Below are positions 37,463 through 47,389 of a DNA stretch of 64,000 nucleotides, piece by piece. Made by a program: the position numbers and the translations under genes. Numbering within the stretch: position 1 is the first letter of the stretch; the number at the start of each line of letters is the position of its first letter. Source of the stretch: Maribacter sp. ACAM166 (GTDB lineage: Bacteria; Bacteroidota; Bacteroidia; Flavobacteriales; Flavobacteriaceae); contig NZ_VAUW01000017.1 of the NCBI RefSeq assembly GCF_005771495.1, positions 18,551 to 82,550 on the forward strand, written 5' to 3'. The notes beneath the pieces were generated by a model that worked only from the letters and a program-made list of their open reading frames with translations, was not told the DNA's origin and made no database searches.

Positions 37463-37822
37463 TTTTTGTTTTTAATCAGATGAGCTGTTCGCATTTTCCG
37501 CTTAAGTGTTGGTTATTATCGGTGAATTACGCGCTTAAATCGGTAAAGGTAGTTTCACAACAAATATTAGGGGTTTCACAACAAATAAAGATGAATAGCT
37601 CAGCTAAGCTATAATTTTGTACTCTTTGAGACTAGTAGAGATTCGGTACAAAATGGCAGTCTCAATTAAATTTTTTCAATTGTTTTGAATGAATGCTACA
37701 AGTTTATTTAAATGTACGTAGAACCCGCTTTTTGCACTTAACACAACTTAAGCTCACAACAAAAATTTAGTAGAATCAAGTATTAGTTATAAGTTTGATT
37801 TTACTTTTTCTTTTAAGGTAAT
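37463..37822. promoter_or_regulatory. Regulatory region upstream of the histidine kinase gene with a 15-bp direct repeat
   Basis: A 360-bp gap with no gene. gtttcacaacaaata occurs at 37552-37566 and again at 37573-37587, with a 21-bp period (two helical turns), the layout preferred by dimeric regulators such as LytTR proteins. taagtttg at 37790-37797 fits a Bacteroidota -7 element before the kinase gene. No other structure was noted. Confidence 0.5.
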
Positions 37823-39793
37823 ATGAAAAAGAATCTTATTTCTAAATTGATATGCTCATTGTTCTTAGGTGCACTTTCGTGCATGGTCTTTGCACAAGAT
37901 GAACTTTCTACTCAGAATGATGATTATTTTAAGCAATTTCAGGATTTAGAGAACGGCGAGCTTCGTTCTTTTTTCTTTTTCAATACTTCCAACCGTTATA
38001 ATCAAAATTCTCCATACGATTGGTTAGATACGGTTAATGTGTATTTAAATAGTTCAGAAAAAACTAAGGATACTACCTCTATTAGATACTATCAACTCAT
38101 ACAAGCTAAGATTTACTATGATTTAGGTAATTATGAGAAGAGTTTAGCGATTTCAAGATCTTTGTATGTTTATTTGGATACGTTGGATAAGGATGTAAAG
38201 AGTTCTATTTTAGAATTGATGGATGATAATTATGCAATGTTACAATTGTATGATAAGCAGATTGAAATAAGGAGAGTTAAACGCGAATTAGGCTTAATAG
38301 AAAACGTTGCCTTCTATGATATTTATGCAAGCCTTGGTCAATATAGAAAGGCGATGCGTGATTATATGACGGAGGAAAAAAAGGAATTGAAAGATGATGA
38401 TTACTATGGCCAAGCTGTTTATGACAACACTATTGGCAATTATCTTAGATTGGACAAATCTACCCCTACGGCACTTAGTTATTTTAAAAAGGCAGAAGGC
38501 TTAGTTCAGGTTTTTTTAAGCGATGTTACCAATCAAAGGACTGATAAGGAAATTACTGATGGAAAATTTTTAAGTGGATTAATAATAGGTAATATAGGTA
38601 AATGTCATGTTCAATTAAAAGAATATGAAAAAGCTATTCCATTTTTAGAGGAGAGTAGGGAGATTATTAAGAAATATAGTAAAGGTAAGTTTTCTCCTGA
38701 TTTGATAGAGAACACCTTGGCGTTAGCAGATTGTTATCTGAAATTGGATAATTATGCTAAAGCAACTGATTATTTAAGTGATAATATAAATCCTATTAAG
38801 CCCGACAATATTCTTAAGCGAAATAGAATTTATGCAGATTACTATTATAAGACAGGTGATTTTAAAAACGCTACTGTTTATTTAAAACGAAATATTAAAA
38901 TTAGAGATTCGATAGATGCGCAGGCATCTAATATAAAAAATCAACAATTGACTTCTGTAGTTACCCAAGACCTCGAGAATTCTCGTAAAATGATGGAGCA
39001 ACAAAAAGCTCAATTAGAAGAATCTAGAAAAGATATAAAGGCTAGAGATGATAAAATTAGTTTAGTATTTGTATCCTTGATATTTACACTTATAGGTTTT
39101 GCAGGTCTGGTTTATGCATATTTGAAAAGTATCAAAAATCAGCGCCTAATTGCAGAACAGAAATTTATCATCGAAAATGCACTGGTTGAAAAGGATTCAT
39201 TGCTAAAAGAGATACACCATAGGGTAAAGAATAACTTGCAGATGGTTTCCAGTCTGTTAAGCCTTCAGACGAAAAACACAAAAAGCAAAGCAGCTATTGA
39301 AGCATTAGAAGAGGGTAAGAGTAGGGTGAAAGCAATGGCTTTAATCCATCAAAAATTATATCAAAACGATGACTTGTCTGTAATTGAGATGCAAGGGTAT
39401 ATCGAAAGTTTAATTAACAGCATACAATCTGTTTATAAGAAGGGCGGACACAATATTAATATTACTATTGATGCTGAGGGTGTGGAATTAGATATAGACA
39501 GAGCCATACCATTTGGACTCATCTTAAATGAATTAGTTTCAAACTCCTTTAAATATGCATTTCCACAAGATGATAGTAATGGCAAAATTTATATTCATTT
39601 ACGTAAAATAGTTGGTCAAGAAGGATTTTTCGAATATACAGATAATGGTATTGGGTTACCTGAGGATTCTGATGAACGCGCTAATTCTTCTATGGGAATG
39701 CGTCTTATGAATAGATTAGCTAATCAACTACAGACTTCGCTAAATACAGATAAAACTACCGAAGGGGTTCGTTTTTGGTTTAATTTTAAATAA
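37823..39793 (+). CDS. TPR-containing sensor histidine kinase (HisKA_2 type)
   Basis: 656 residues. A signal peptide (ISKLICSLFLGALSCMVFAQ) precedes periplasmic tetratricopeptide-like repeats (about 60-370), a coiled coil, one membrane helix (ISLVFVSLIFTLIGFAGLVY, near 412-430) and a cytoplasmic kinase core. HisKA_2 phosphoacceptor: LLKEIHHRVKNNLQMVSSLL (His near 465); HATPase with LILNELVSNSFKYAFP and YTDNGIGLPEDSDE. Such kinases usually pair with LytTR regulators, and one is encoded just upstream. Signal unknown. Confidence 0.92.
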   Translation: MKKNLISKLICSLFLGALSCMVFAQDELSTQNDDYFKQFQDLENGELRSFFFFNTSNRYNQNSPYDWLDTVNVYLNSSEKTKDTTSIRYYQLIQAKIYYDLGNYEKSLAISRSLYVYLDTLDKDVKSSILELMDDNYAMLQLYDKQIEIRRVKRELGLIENVAFYDIYASLGQYRKAMRDYMTEEKKELKDDDYYGQAVYDNTIGNYLRLDKSTPTALSYFKKAEGLVQVFLSDVTNQRTDKEITDGKFLSGLIIGNIGKCHVQLKEYEKAIPFLEESREIIKKYSKGKFSPDLIENTLALADCYLKLDNYAKATDYLSDNINPIKPDNILKRNRIYADYYYKTGDFKNATVYLKRNIKIRDSIDAQASNIKNQQLTSVVTQDLENSRKMMEQQKAQLEESRKDIKARDDKISLVFVSLIFTLIGFAGLVYAYLKSIKNQRLIAEQKFIIENALVEKDSLLKEIHHRVKNNLQMVSSLLSLQTKNTKSKAAIEALEEGKSRVKAMALIHQKLYQNDDLSVIEMQGYIESLINSIQSVYKKGGHNINITIDAEGVELDIDRAIPFGLILNELVSNSFKYAFPQDDSNGKIYIHLRKIVGQEGFFEYTDNGIGLPEDSDERANSSMGMRLMNRLANQLQTSLNTDKTTEGVRFWFNFK

Positions 39794-39805
39794 CCTAATT
39801 ATAGG

Positions 39806-40600
39806 TTATCGAACGTTACTTTTCAATACTATTTTGTGTAGTAATTTTGGAAAGAACCTTTTAAGATAAATAGCATATTTTTCTTTTCCTCCAATATAGG
39901 TCTCGAACTTTTTCTTTTTAATAGCTGCAATAATTTTTTGTGCGCAGATTTTTACGGGCATACCATTCACTGTGGCATTATCTTCTTTTTGTAAAGCACT
40001 ACCATCTCCTGTTAACGCATTTTTAGCCACATTGGTTTGAATAAATCCAGGGCAAATTAATGTTACATCAATATTATCCTTTTCATGTTCCATTCGTAAT
40101 GCGTCAAAAAAACCGTGAAGTGCGTGTTTGGCACCACAATAACCAGAGCGATATGGGGATGAAAATTTCCCCATCAAACTGGTAATAGTGACAAAATGAC
40201 CGCTTTTTTTAGCTATAAAATAGGGAAGTAATTGTTTTGTTATATTTATAGTACCTAGGTAATTAACGTCAATCATTTGTTGGTATACTTCAAACTTAGT
40301 TTCAGAAATCAATGAGCGTTGGCTAAGTCCTCCGTTATTAATTAAAATGTCAATCTTGCCGTATATTTTAATTGCTTTTTTTGTGATAGCGTTTAACGAT
40401 TTAAAATCAGTTAAGTCTAACGGTAAAATAATTGCCTTGTCAGGAAATTTGCAATTGTATTTAACGTCGGTCAAGGTATTTTCTCGTCTTGCCGAAAGTA
40501 TTATTCTACAACCAAGGCTATTTAATTGGTAAACTAATGCTTCTCCAATTCCTGAAGACCCTCCTGTTATCCATATCACTCTATCATCTATACTTTCCAT
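39806..40600 (-). CDS. Short-chain dehydrogenase/reductase
   Basis: 264 residues. Rossmann motif WITGGSSGIGEALVYQ (near 9-24), NNGGLSQRS near 87, catalytic Ser in FVTITSLMGKFSSPYRS and YCGAKHALHGFFDALR (Y-x-x-x-K). The substrate is unknown; the family includes DHRS7-like and YqjQ-type reductases. It is convergent with the kinase gene, and an 8-bp palindrome (ataaccta/taggttat, 39789-39808) spans both gene ends. Confidence 0.9.
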   Translation of the reverse strand: MESIDDRVIWITGGSSGIGEALVYQLNSLGCRIILSARRENTLTDVKYNCKFPDKAIILPLDLTDFKSLNAITKKAIKIYGKIDILINNGGLSQRSLISETKFEVYQQMIDVNYLGTINITKQLLPYFIAKKSGHFVTITSLMGKFSSPYRSGYCGAKHALHGFFDALRMEHEKDNIDVTLICPGFIQTNVAKNALTGDGSALQKEDNATVNGMPVKICAQKIIAAIKKKKFETYIGGKEKYAIYLKRFFPKLLHKIVLKSNVR

Positions 40601-40645
40601 TTCAACCCTATTAAAGTGAAAATATAGCTAAATTTGAAGGATTAT

Positions 40646-41698
40646 ATGAGGGCAACATTTAAAAAATATCAGCTTCAATTTAAAAACCCTAGTGGTACCT
40701 CTAGAGGTATTTTACGAACGAAGGAAACTTGGTTTATTATCTTGGAACATAATGGTGAGTTTGGAATTGGTGAATGCGGACTCTTTAGAGGTTTAAGTTT
40801 TGATGATGTTCCTGAATATGAGGATAAATGTTCATGGGTTTCAGCGCATATTACATTAGGGGAATCTGCAGTATTGAAGGAGTTAACTAATTTTCCAAGT
40901 ATACATTTTGGTGTGGAGCAAGCATTTTTATCGCTTCGCTCTCAATATCCATTTGAGCTTTTTGAATCTTCGTTTTTAAAAAAGCAGCAACCTATTTCTA
41001 TCAATGGACTTGTTTGGATGGGAGATACGAAGTTTATGCTTAGTCAAATTGAAGAGAAACTCAAAAATGGTTTTACATGTATTAAAATGAAAATTGGAGC
41101 TATCGATTTTAATGCAGAAATCGAACTTTTGAAATCTATTCGGAAATGTTATTCTAAAGAAGAGGTGGAGTTGCGGGTAGATGCTAATGGAGCTTTCTCA
41201 CCTGATGAAGCCCTAAATAAGTTAGAATTACTTTCAAAGTTAGATCTACATTCCATAGAACAACCCATAAAGCCAGGTCAATGGGAATCTATGAGTCATC
41301 TCTGCAAAAATACGCCTCTATCAATAGCATTAGATGAAGAGTTAATTGGCATATTCGATGTAACAAATAAAGAGGAACTCCTACAAACTATACAACCTCA
41401 ATACATTATTTTAAAGCCAAGTTTGGTTGGCGGTTTTGTAGGATGTAAGGAGTGGATAGATTTAGCCGAAACGAAAGGTATTGGTTGGTGGATTACCAGC
41501 GCATTAGAAAGTAATGTAGGGTTGAATGCCATTGCGCAATGGACGGCAACATTAGATAATAAAATGCCCCAAGGTCTTGGAACAGGTTCTTTATTTTCTA
41601 ATAATTTTGAAAGTCCCTTAGAGGTGGTTCAAGGAGGGTTGTTTTATAATAATTCTAAAAAATGGAAAAATAATTTAATAAATGATTTATGTATATAG
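40646..41698 (+). CDS. menC: o-Succinylbenzoate synthase
   Basis: 350 residues from ATG 40646 (an upstream in-frame TTG at 40634 overlaps a taaatttg promoter-like box). It belongs to the enolase superfamily, with the expected ligands: CIKMKIGAI (Lys), VELRVDANGAF (Asp), SIEQPIKPGQW (Glu), ALDEELIG (Asp) and YIILKPSLVGG (second Lys). It dehydrates SHCHC to o-succinylbenzoate in menaquinone synthesis. It overlaps the CPBP gene by 10 bases; menC, CPBP and menE form one operon. Confidence 0.94.
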   Translation: MRATFKKYQLQFKNPSGTSRGILRTKETWFIILEHNGEFGIGECGLFRGLSFDDVPEYEDKCSWVSAHITLGESAVLKELTNFPSIHFGVEQAFLSLRSQYPFELFESSFLKKQQPISINGLVWMGDTKFMLSQIEEKLKNGFTCIKMKIGAIDFNAEIELLKSIRKCYSKEEVELRVDANGAFSPDEALNKLELLSKLDLHSIEQPIKPGQWESMSHLCKNTPLSIALDEELIGIFDVTNKEELLQTIQPQYIILKPSLVGGFVGCKEWIDLAETKGIGWWITSALESNVGLNAIAQWTATLDNKMPQGLGTGSLFSNNFESPLEVVQGGLFYNNSKKWKNNLINDLCI

Positions 41699-42648
41699 AA
41701 CAAGCGTACAAAGGGCTTAGTGATAGTTGGCGCTACAGTATAGGGATATTTGGTATTTTGGTTGTTTGGCAAGTATTAGCTGCCATACCCTTACTAGCTG
41801 CATTAGCTTTAAAGGATGGAGGTATATCTGCTATGATGAGTGGCGATATTGGGGCGATGTCAACAGTTTTGGGCTCTAATACTTTTTTGTTTTATATGCT
41901 TCTTACGTTTGCAATTGCCTTACTCTCTATATTTGTATTTGCTAAATTTCTTCACAAGCAATCGATAACGTCCCTAACGACTTCAAGAAAGAAAATAGAC
42001 TGGAAACGTATAATTTTTTCATTCTTGCTTTGGGCGTTGATTTCTGTAATTTTTATTTTTCTGGATATTTATTTATCTCCAGAAGGTTATGAGTTTAATT
42101 TTAACCTAGTGCCATTTTTAACGCTTGCAGTTGTAGCTATTTTAATGATTCCTTTACAGACCAGTATGGAAGAATATTTTATGAGAGGTTATATGATGCA
42201 AGGCTTAGGGATCATCGCTAAGAATAGGTGGTTTCCATTAATCTTTACATCATTGTTGTTTGGACTATTGCATATACTTAATCCTGAAGTAGAAAAATTA
42301 GGCTATGGTATATTAATATTTTACATAGGAACAGGATTCTTTTTAGGTATCATAACGTTAATGGATGATGGTTTAGAATTGGCCTTAGGCTTTCACGCAG
42401 CTAACAATCTAACGGCTGCTCTATTGGTTACTGCAGATTGGACAGCTTTTCAAACAAACTCATTATATAGGGACATCTCAGACCCTGTTTTGGGTTGGGA
42501 TGTCTTAGTTCCCGTTTTTATAGTTTTTCCTATTCTCTTATATTTATTTTCAAAAAAATATGGGTGGACAAATTGGAAGGAGAAGCTAACCGGTAAAGTT
42601 TTGACAGAAGAAGAATTTATGGAACAATACAAAGAAGAAGTTGTATAA
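41689..42648 (+). CDS. CPBP-family intramembrane metalloprotease
   Basis: 319 residues with about eight membrane helices. The conserved motifs are MEEYFMRGYMMQGL (the glutamate pair and Arg), FGLLHILNPE and LALGFHAANNLTAA (His). CPBP proteins include CAAX prenyl-protein proteases and bacteriocin immunity proteins; the role here is unknown. The gene lies between menC and menE with overlaps at both ends, a conserved arrangement in this family, but a direct link to menaquinone chemistry is not established. Confidence 0.9.
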   Translation: MYIEQAYKGLSDSWRYSIGIFGILVVWQVLAAIPLLAALALKDGGISAMMSGDIGAMSTVLGSNTFLFYMLLTFAIALLSIFVFAKFLHKQSITSLTTSRKKIDWKRIIFSFLLWALISVIFIFLDIYLSPEGYEFNFNLVPFLTLAVVAILMIPLQTSMEEYFMRGYMMQGLGIIAKNRWFPLIFTSLLFGLLHILNPEVEKLGYGILIFYIGTGFFLGIITLMDDGLELALGFHAANNLTAALLVTADWTAFQTNSLYRDISDPVLGWDVLVPVFIVFPILLYLFSKKYGWTNWKEKLTGKVLTEEEFMEQYKEEVV

Positions 42649-43726
42649 AGTTAACATACATCCAAGCTTTTGTATCGATGGGAAAGGATTTTCAGTAATT
42701 GATCTCATAGAATTGGGATACAGCTATATTAAAGAAGGAGCTGAATTTGAAAAAGATATCGGTCAGTTTGTTTTAGATTGGATAGATAGTTGCCCAACAC
42801 TTAATGTACGGACTTCGGGATCGACTGGTGTTCCTAAATCCATCGTATTAAAAAAAGAGTACATGGTCAACAGTGCCCTAGCTACAGGTAGTTATTTTGC
42901 ACTCTCACCAAGAGACTCAGCCCTTCTGTGTTTGCCAGCAACCTACATTGCAGGTAAAATGATGCTGGTAAGAGCCATGGTCTTAGGATTAGACCTTCAT
43001 ATAGGTCCGCCAACCTCAAATCCTTTAAAAACGATTACTAAATCATTTGATTTTGGAGCAATGGTTCCTTTGCAGGTATTAAACTCAATACCGTATTTAA
43101 CTCAAATAAGAACTTTACTCGTTGGTGGAGCTCCTATTTCAACAGATTTAAGGGTTAAAATTAAAATGCTGGATAATAAGTGTTATGAGACCTATGGTAT
43201 GACCGAAACGATTACACATATTGCGGTTAGACCATTAAATCATATCAACGGTTTAGATAAAGAACTATCTTTTAAAACGCTACCAGCAGTTTATGTTTCA
43301 AAAGATGAACGAGATTGTTTAGTTATTCAGGCTCCAAAAGTTTCTAATGAAAAGGTGGTTACGAATGATGTCGTTGAGTTACTATCATCGTCAGAATTCA
43401 AATGGTTGGGACGATTGGATAATGTGATTAACTCTGGTGGCATCAAATTAAACCCTGAACAAATAGAATCTAAACTATCAAGCATAGTAGACCAAAGTTT
43501 TTTTATAAGTTCCGTACCAGACCCAAAACTCGGGGAGCGTTTGGTATTGGTCTTGGAGGGAGCTGTTGAAGAGGAAGATTTATCACATAGAATCACCTCA
43601 AGTGATATTTTGACGAAATACGAGATACCACGATTGATTAAAACAATTCCAGAATTTATACGAACAGATAGTGGTAAAATAAAAAGAAAAGAAACCATGT
43701 CCTTATTGAACTCGTCACTTCCCTAA
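42641..43726 (+). CDS. menE: o-Succinylbenzoate--CoA ligase (AMP-binding)
   Basis: 361 residues from a TTG start that overlaps the CPBP gene by 8 bases. The adenylate-forming motifs are VRTSGSTGVPKSIVLKK (near 53-69), YETYGMTETITHIA (near 183-196), WLGRLDNVINSGGIKLNPEQ and the C-terminal DSGKIKRKE with the catalytic Lys. It is shorter than typical acyl-CoA synthetases (compact N-terminal domain), as usual for MenE in Bacteroidota. It activates o-succinylbenzoate for ring closure by MenB, whose gene is not in this window. Confidence 0.93.
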   Translation: MYKVNIHPSFCIDGKGFSVIDLIELGYSYIKEGAEFEKDIGQFVLDWIDSCPTLNVRTSGSTGVPKSIVLKKEYMVNSALATGSYFALSPRDSALLCLPATYIAGKMMLVRAMVLGLDLHIGPPTSNPLKTITKSFDFGAMVPLQVLNSIPYLTQIRTLLVGGAPISTDLRVKIKMLDNKCYETYGMTETITHIAVRPLNHINGLDKELSFKTLPAVYVSKDERDCLVIQAPKVSNEKVVTNDVVELLSSSEFKWLGRLDNVINSGGIKLNPEQIESKLSSIVDQSFFISSVPDPKLGERLVLVLEGAVEEEDLSHRITSSDILTKYEIPRLIKTIPEFIRTDSGKIKRKETMSLLNSSLP

Positions 43727-43810
43727 CCATAAAGCAAGCTTCCCTCATTCATTATTTTTTTAATGTTACTTCTTCTATAGGTTTATAACTCAATCTTTAA
43801 ACCAGTAATT

Positions 43811-45874
43811 ATGAAAAATGTAGCATTTCTATTCTTTCTTTTTGGTAGTTTCTTAGTATCTGCTCAATAAATGGAGATAATTGGTTCTGTAAGTGATACC
43901 TATGGTCAGTCATTCTCAGGCGCAAATATCTTCGTGAAAGGTACTTCCAATGGTACACAAACTGATTTTGATGGAAACTATTCTATAAACACCTATAAAG
44001 GGGCCGAATTAGTGTTTACATACATTGGTTTCAAGGCCAGGGTAATTGAAGTTCAAGACCTATCCATTATCCATGTTTCATTAGAAGAAGACTATCAAGC
44101 ATTAGAAGAGGTTGTAACCATAGGTTATGGTGGTAGTTTAAATCGTAGTCAAGCGGTAGGTGTGATTTCCAAACCATATATAAGATAGGTTCAAAAAGAA
44201 GATTTTCAATACAGTATTAGCCAACAGTTACAGGGTAAAGTGAGCGGCGTCGCTATTGGTGCCGACGATAGAAAAAATGTACCTGCTAAAATTAAAAGCC
44301 CTCTTTATATCATTGATGGAGTTCCTATACAAAAGGAATATAATGCTATTGCCGATAAAAAAATCTTGAAGGCTTTTAGTGCTGAAAAATTATATGGAAC
44401 CGAAGCACAACATGGTTGTATTATCATCAATACCGTAAATGGTAATTATATACTTGAAGAAGAAGAAAGTTACGCTCGAATTACCGAAAATCAATTTCAA
44501 AAAGTTGAAATTAATCCATTATCTACTTTTTCCATTGATGTGGATAACGCCGCTTATAGCAACATTAGAAGATTTATAAATAATGGGAAAGAGATTCCTG
44601 CAGACGCAGTTAAAATTGAGGAAATGATAAACTACTTTGATTATGACTATCCGCAACCAAAAGATGATTATCCTTTTTCTGTACATACGGAAGTTGCCAA
44701 TACTCCATGGAATTTAGATACTAAATTGGTACGTATAGGTCTACAGGGCAAGGAATATTTAAATGAAGAATTGCCGGCATCTAACCTTACCTTTTTAATT
44801 GATGTTTCCGGATCAATGTCTGACAGCAATAAATTACCCTTATTAAAATCTGATTTCAAATTATTGGTAAATCAATTAAGGGATAAGGACAATGTAGCAA
44901 TAGTCGTTTATGCTGGTGCTGCGGGTGTCGTGTTGGAGCCAACCTCAGGTAAAGGCAAAATAAAAATAATGAATGCGCTCAACAAGCTAGAGGCGGGTGA
45001 TTCGACTGCGGGTGGCCAAGGTATTGAATTGGCCTATACGTTGGCGAAAAAATATTTTAAAAAGAACGGAAATAATCGAGTGATTCTTGCCCCAGATGGT
45101 GATTTTAATGTGGATCTATCCAGCGATAAGGATATGGAAAATCTTATAACTGAAAAAAGGAAATCTAGTATTTTTCTTTCTGTATTAGGTTTTGGTATGG
45201 GTAATTATAAAGATTCGAAATTAGAAATTTTGGCGAATAAAGGGAATGGTAACCACGGCTATATAGACACGATGCAAGAAGCTCAAAAATTATTTGGTAA
45301 GGAGTTTGGTGGTACTCTATTTACTATAGCAAAAGAGGTGAAACTTCAAATTGAATTTAATCCGAATAAAGTAAGGTCTTACAGATTAATTGGGTATGAA
45401 AATAGAATATTGGCAGATGAGGATTTTATAGATGATACTAAAGATGCAGATGAGTTAGGGAGCGGACATAGGGTTACCGCTATCTATGAGATTGTTGAAG
45501 TTGGTATAGATTCAGAGTACGTCAAAGAAGTGTCAGATTTAAAATATATTAGTAGCGATAGCAAGAATAAATTTTCAAATGAATTATTTACGGTAAAGTT
45601 TCGATATAAAAAGCCATATGGAAACAAAAGTATAGAATTGGTCCATGTTCAAAAAAATATTATTGAAGAAATGTCATCAGATTTTTAATTTGCTTCTGCA
45701 GTTGCCCTATTTGGTCAGCAATTAAGAAAATCAGTTTTCAATAATAATACAACCCTTCACGATGTCATTGTACTGGCAGAGAAAGGTAGAGGTGATGATG
45801 AGAACGGATTTAGGGCAGAATTTATACGATTGGTTAAAAGTGTAAATGAGAATTTAGTAACAGATAGATATTAA
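43811..45874 (+). pseudogene. von Willebrand A (YfbK-like) protein with carboxypeptidase-like and plug domains, three in-frame stops
   Basis: A single frame runs from ATG 43811 to the stop at 45872-45874 and encodes a coherent protein, but it is interrupted by TAA at 43868-43870, TAG at 44186-44188 and TAA at 45686-45688. Before the first stop is a signal peptide (FLFFLFGSFLVSAQ). Next come a carboxypeptidase-like domain (GTQTDFDGNYSI), a plug-like segment (SPLYIIDGVPI), a VWA domain with the MIDAS motif DVSGSMSD (the later TDG motif reads APDGDF), and a C-terminal DUF3520-like part (FASAVALFG, GFRAEFIRLVKS). Each stop is one substitution from a sense codon, and there is no frameshift. Likely a recent pseudogene; the central 44240-45688 part could still be translated from internal starts but has no signal peptide. 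Confidence 0.85.
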
Positions 45875-45970
45875 ACTTATTTAAGCCATAAAATTCTATT
45901 TTTTTAAAGGAATAGGTTATTTCAAATGTTGGTTATTTTGTATTTTCATACTTTATATAAAATAATACTC

Positions 45971-47317
45971 ATGAGAAAACTATTACTTTTAATTTGCCTA
46001 TTGTTTATCGGTAAAATGTATGCACAACAGATTCTTTCAGAAAAAGAACGTGCAATTGTAATCGATGAAATCTTAGATGACCGCTTTAATAATCTATTAC
46101 CTCAATTAATGGATGAGGCCGGTTTAGATATGTGGGTGGTAATTTCAAGGGAATATAATGAAGATCCTGTAATTCGTACAATGCTACCAGCCACATGGTT
46201 GAATGCAAGAAGGAGAACGATACTATTGTTTTACCGTGACAAAGCAAAAAATACGATTGAAAAACTAGCCATAGCTCGTTACAATGTTGGAAAGAATATT
46301 GTTTCTGCTTGGGATAAAGAGAAAGAACCGAATCAATGGAAGCGTTTAATGCAATTGATATCTGAAAGAAACCCCCAGAAAATTGGAATTAATATGTCTA
46401 AAGACCATAATATCGCCGATGGTTTAGTTAAGACCGATTATGATGAATTTATGGAGAATCTTCCAAATAAATTTACTTCGAAAGTTGTATCGGCAGAGCA
46501 ATTGGCGATTCGTTGGATTGAGACAAGATCAGTACGTGAAATGATTATTTATAATCAATTGGTAGATATTACCCATGACATTATTGCAGAAGCTTTTTCT
46601 GAAAAAGTGATTACTCCAGGAGTCACCACAACATCAGATGTTGTATGGTGGATGCGCCAAAAAGTGACGGATTTAGGATTAGATACTTGGTTTCACCCTA
46701 CAGTTGATGTTCAACGAAGTGAAAAAGATAATGCGAGCAAATTTTATTCTTTTGCAGATAAACCAGAGGACATGATAATCTTACCAGGTGATTTAGTGCA
46801 TTGTGATTTTGGTATTACATATCTACGCTTAAATACAGATTGTCAAGAGTTAGCCTATGTACTTAAACCGGAAGAAAAATCAGCTCCTGATTTTTTAGTT
46901 AATGGACTTAAAGATGGTAATAGGGTACAAGATTTTCTCACAACCAATATGGTAAAAGGTAGGAGCGGTAATGATATTTTGGCAAAGTCATTAGGCGAGG
47001 CCAAAGCTGCCGGACTACAACCTTCCATTTATACACACCCTTTGGGTATGTATGGTCATTCTGCAGGTACAACTATTGGTATGTGGGATTCTCAAGGTGG
47101 CGTTATGCGTGATGATGGTGAAAACTATCCTTTAAATCCAAACACGGTTTATGCAATAGAATTGAACACTACAATTAACATTCCTGAATGGAATAGAGAT
47201 ATTCGTATTATGCTAGAAGAAGCGGGTTTCTACGGAGAAAATGGTTTTAGATATGTGAACGGTCGTCAAACGGAATTATTATTAATCCCTAGGGTTAAAA
47301 ATCATCAAGGAAATTAG
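45971..47317 (+). CDS. Secreted M24-family metallopeptidase (Xaa-Pro aminopeptidase-like)
   Basis: 448 residues from ATG 45971, which gives a clean signal peptide (LLLLICLLFIGKMYAQ); the upstream in-frame start at 45926 adds 15 hydrophobic residues and is unlikely. The pita-bread fold has metal ligands in LVHCDFGITYLRLNTDCQ (two Asp), HPLGMYGHSAGTT (His), VYAIELNTTI (Glu) and IRIMLEEAGFY (Glu). It probably removes N-terminal residues from proline-containing peptides in the periplasm. Followed by an unrelated envelope gene. Confidence 0.9.
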   Translation: MRKLLLLICLLFIGKMYAQQILSEKERAIVIDEILDDRFNNLLPQLMDEAGLDMWVVISREYNEDPVIRTMLPATWLNARRRTILLFYRDKAKNTIEKLAIARYNVGKNIVSAWDKEKEPNQWKRLMQLISERNPQKIGINMSKDHNIADGLVKTDYDEFMENLPNKFTSKVVSAEQLAIRWIETRSVREMIIYNQLVDITHDIIAEAFSEKVITPGVTTTSDVVWWMRQKVTDLGLDTWFHPTVDVQRSEKDNASKFYSFADKPEDMIILPGDLVHCDFGITYLRLNTDCQELAYVLKPEEKSAPDFLVNGLKDGNRVQDFLTTNMVKGRSGNDILAKSLGEAKAAGLQPSIYTHPLGMYGHSAGTTIGMWDSQGGVMRDDGENYPLNPNTVYAIELNTTINIPEWNRDIRIMLEEAGFYGENGFRYVNGRQTELLLIPRVKNHQGN

Positions 47318-47389
47318 ATTTATAATAAATTGTAGGACTTATTTTATTTTAGAAGTATAGTTCTCAATCACTTTTTGAAAACTAGCTTT

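Noticed and set aside
43811..45874. Stop codon recoding (for example selenocysteine or pyrrolysine) in the VWA gene
   Set aside because: The stops are TAA, TAG and TAA at unrelated positions, one within the end of the signal peptide, and no recoding structure was seen; mutation is simpler.
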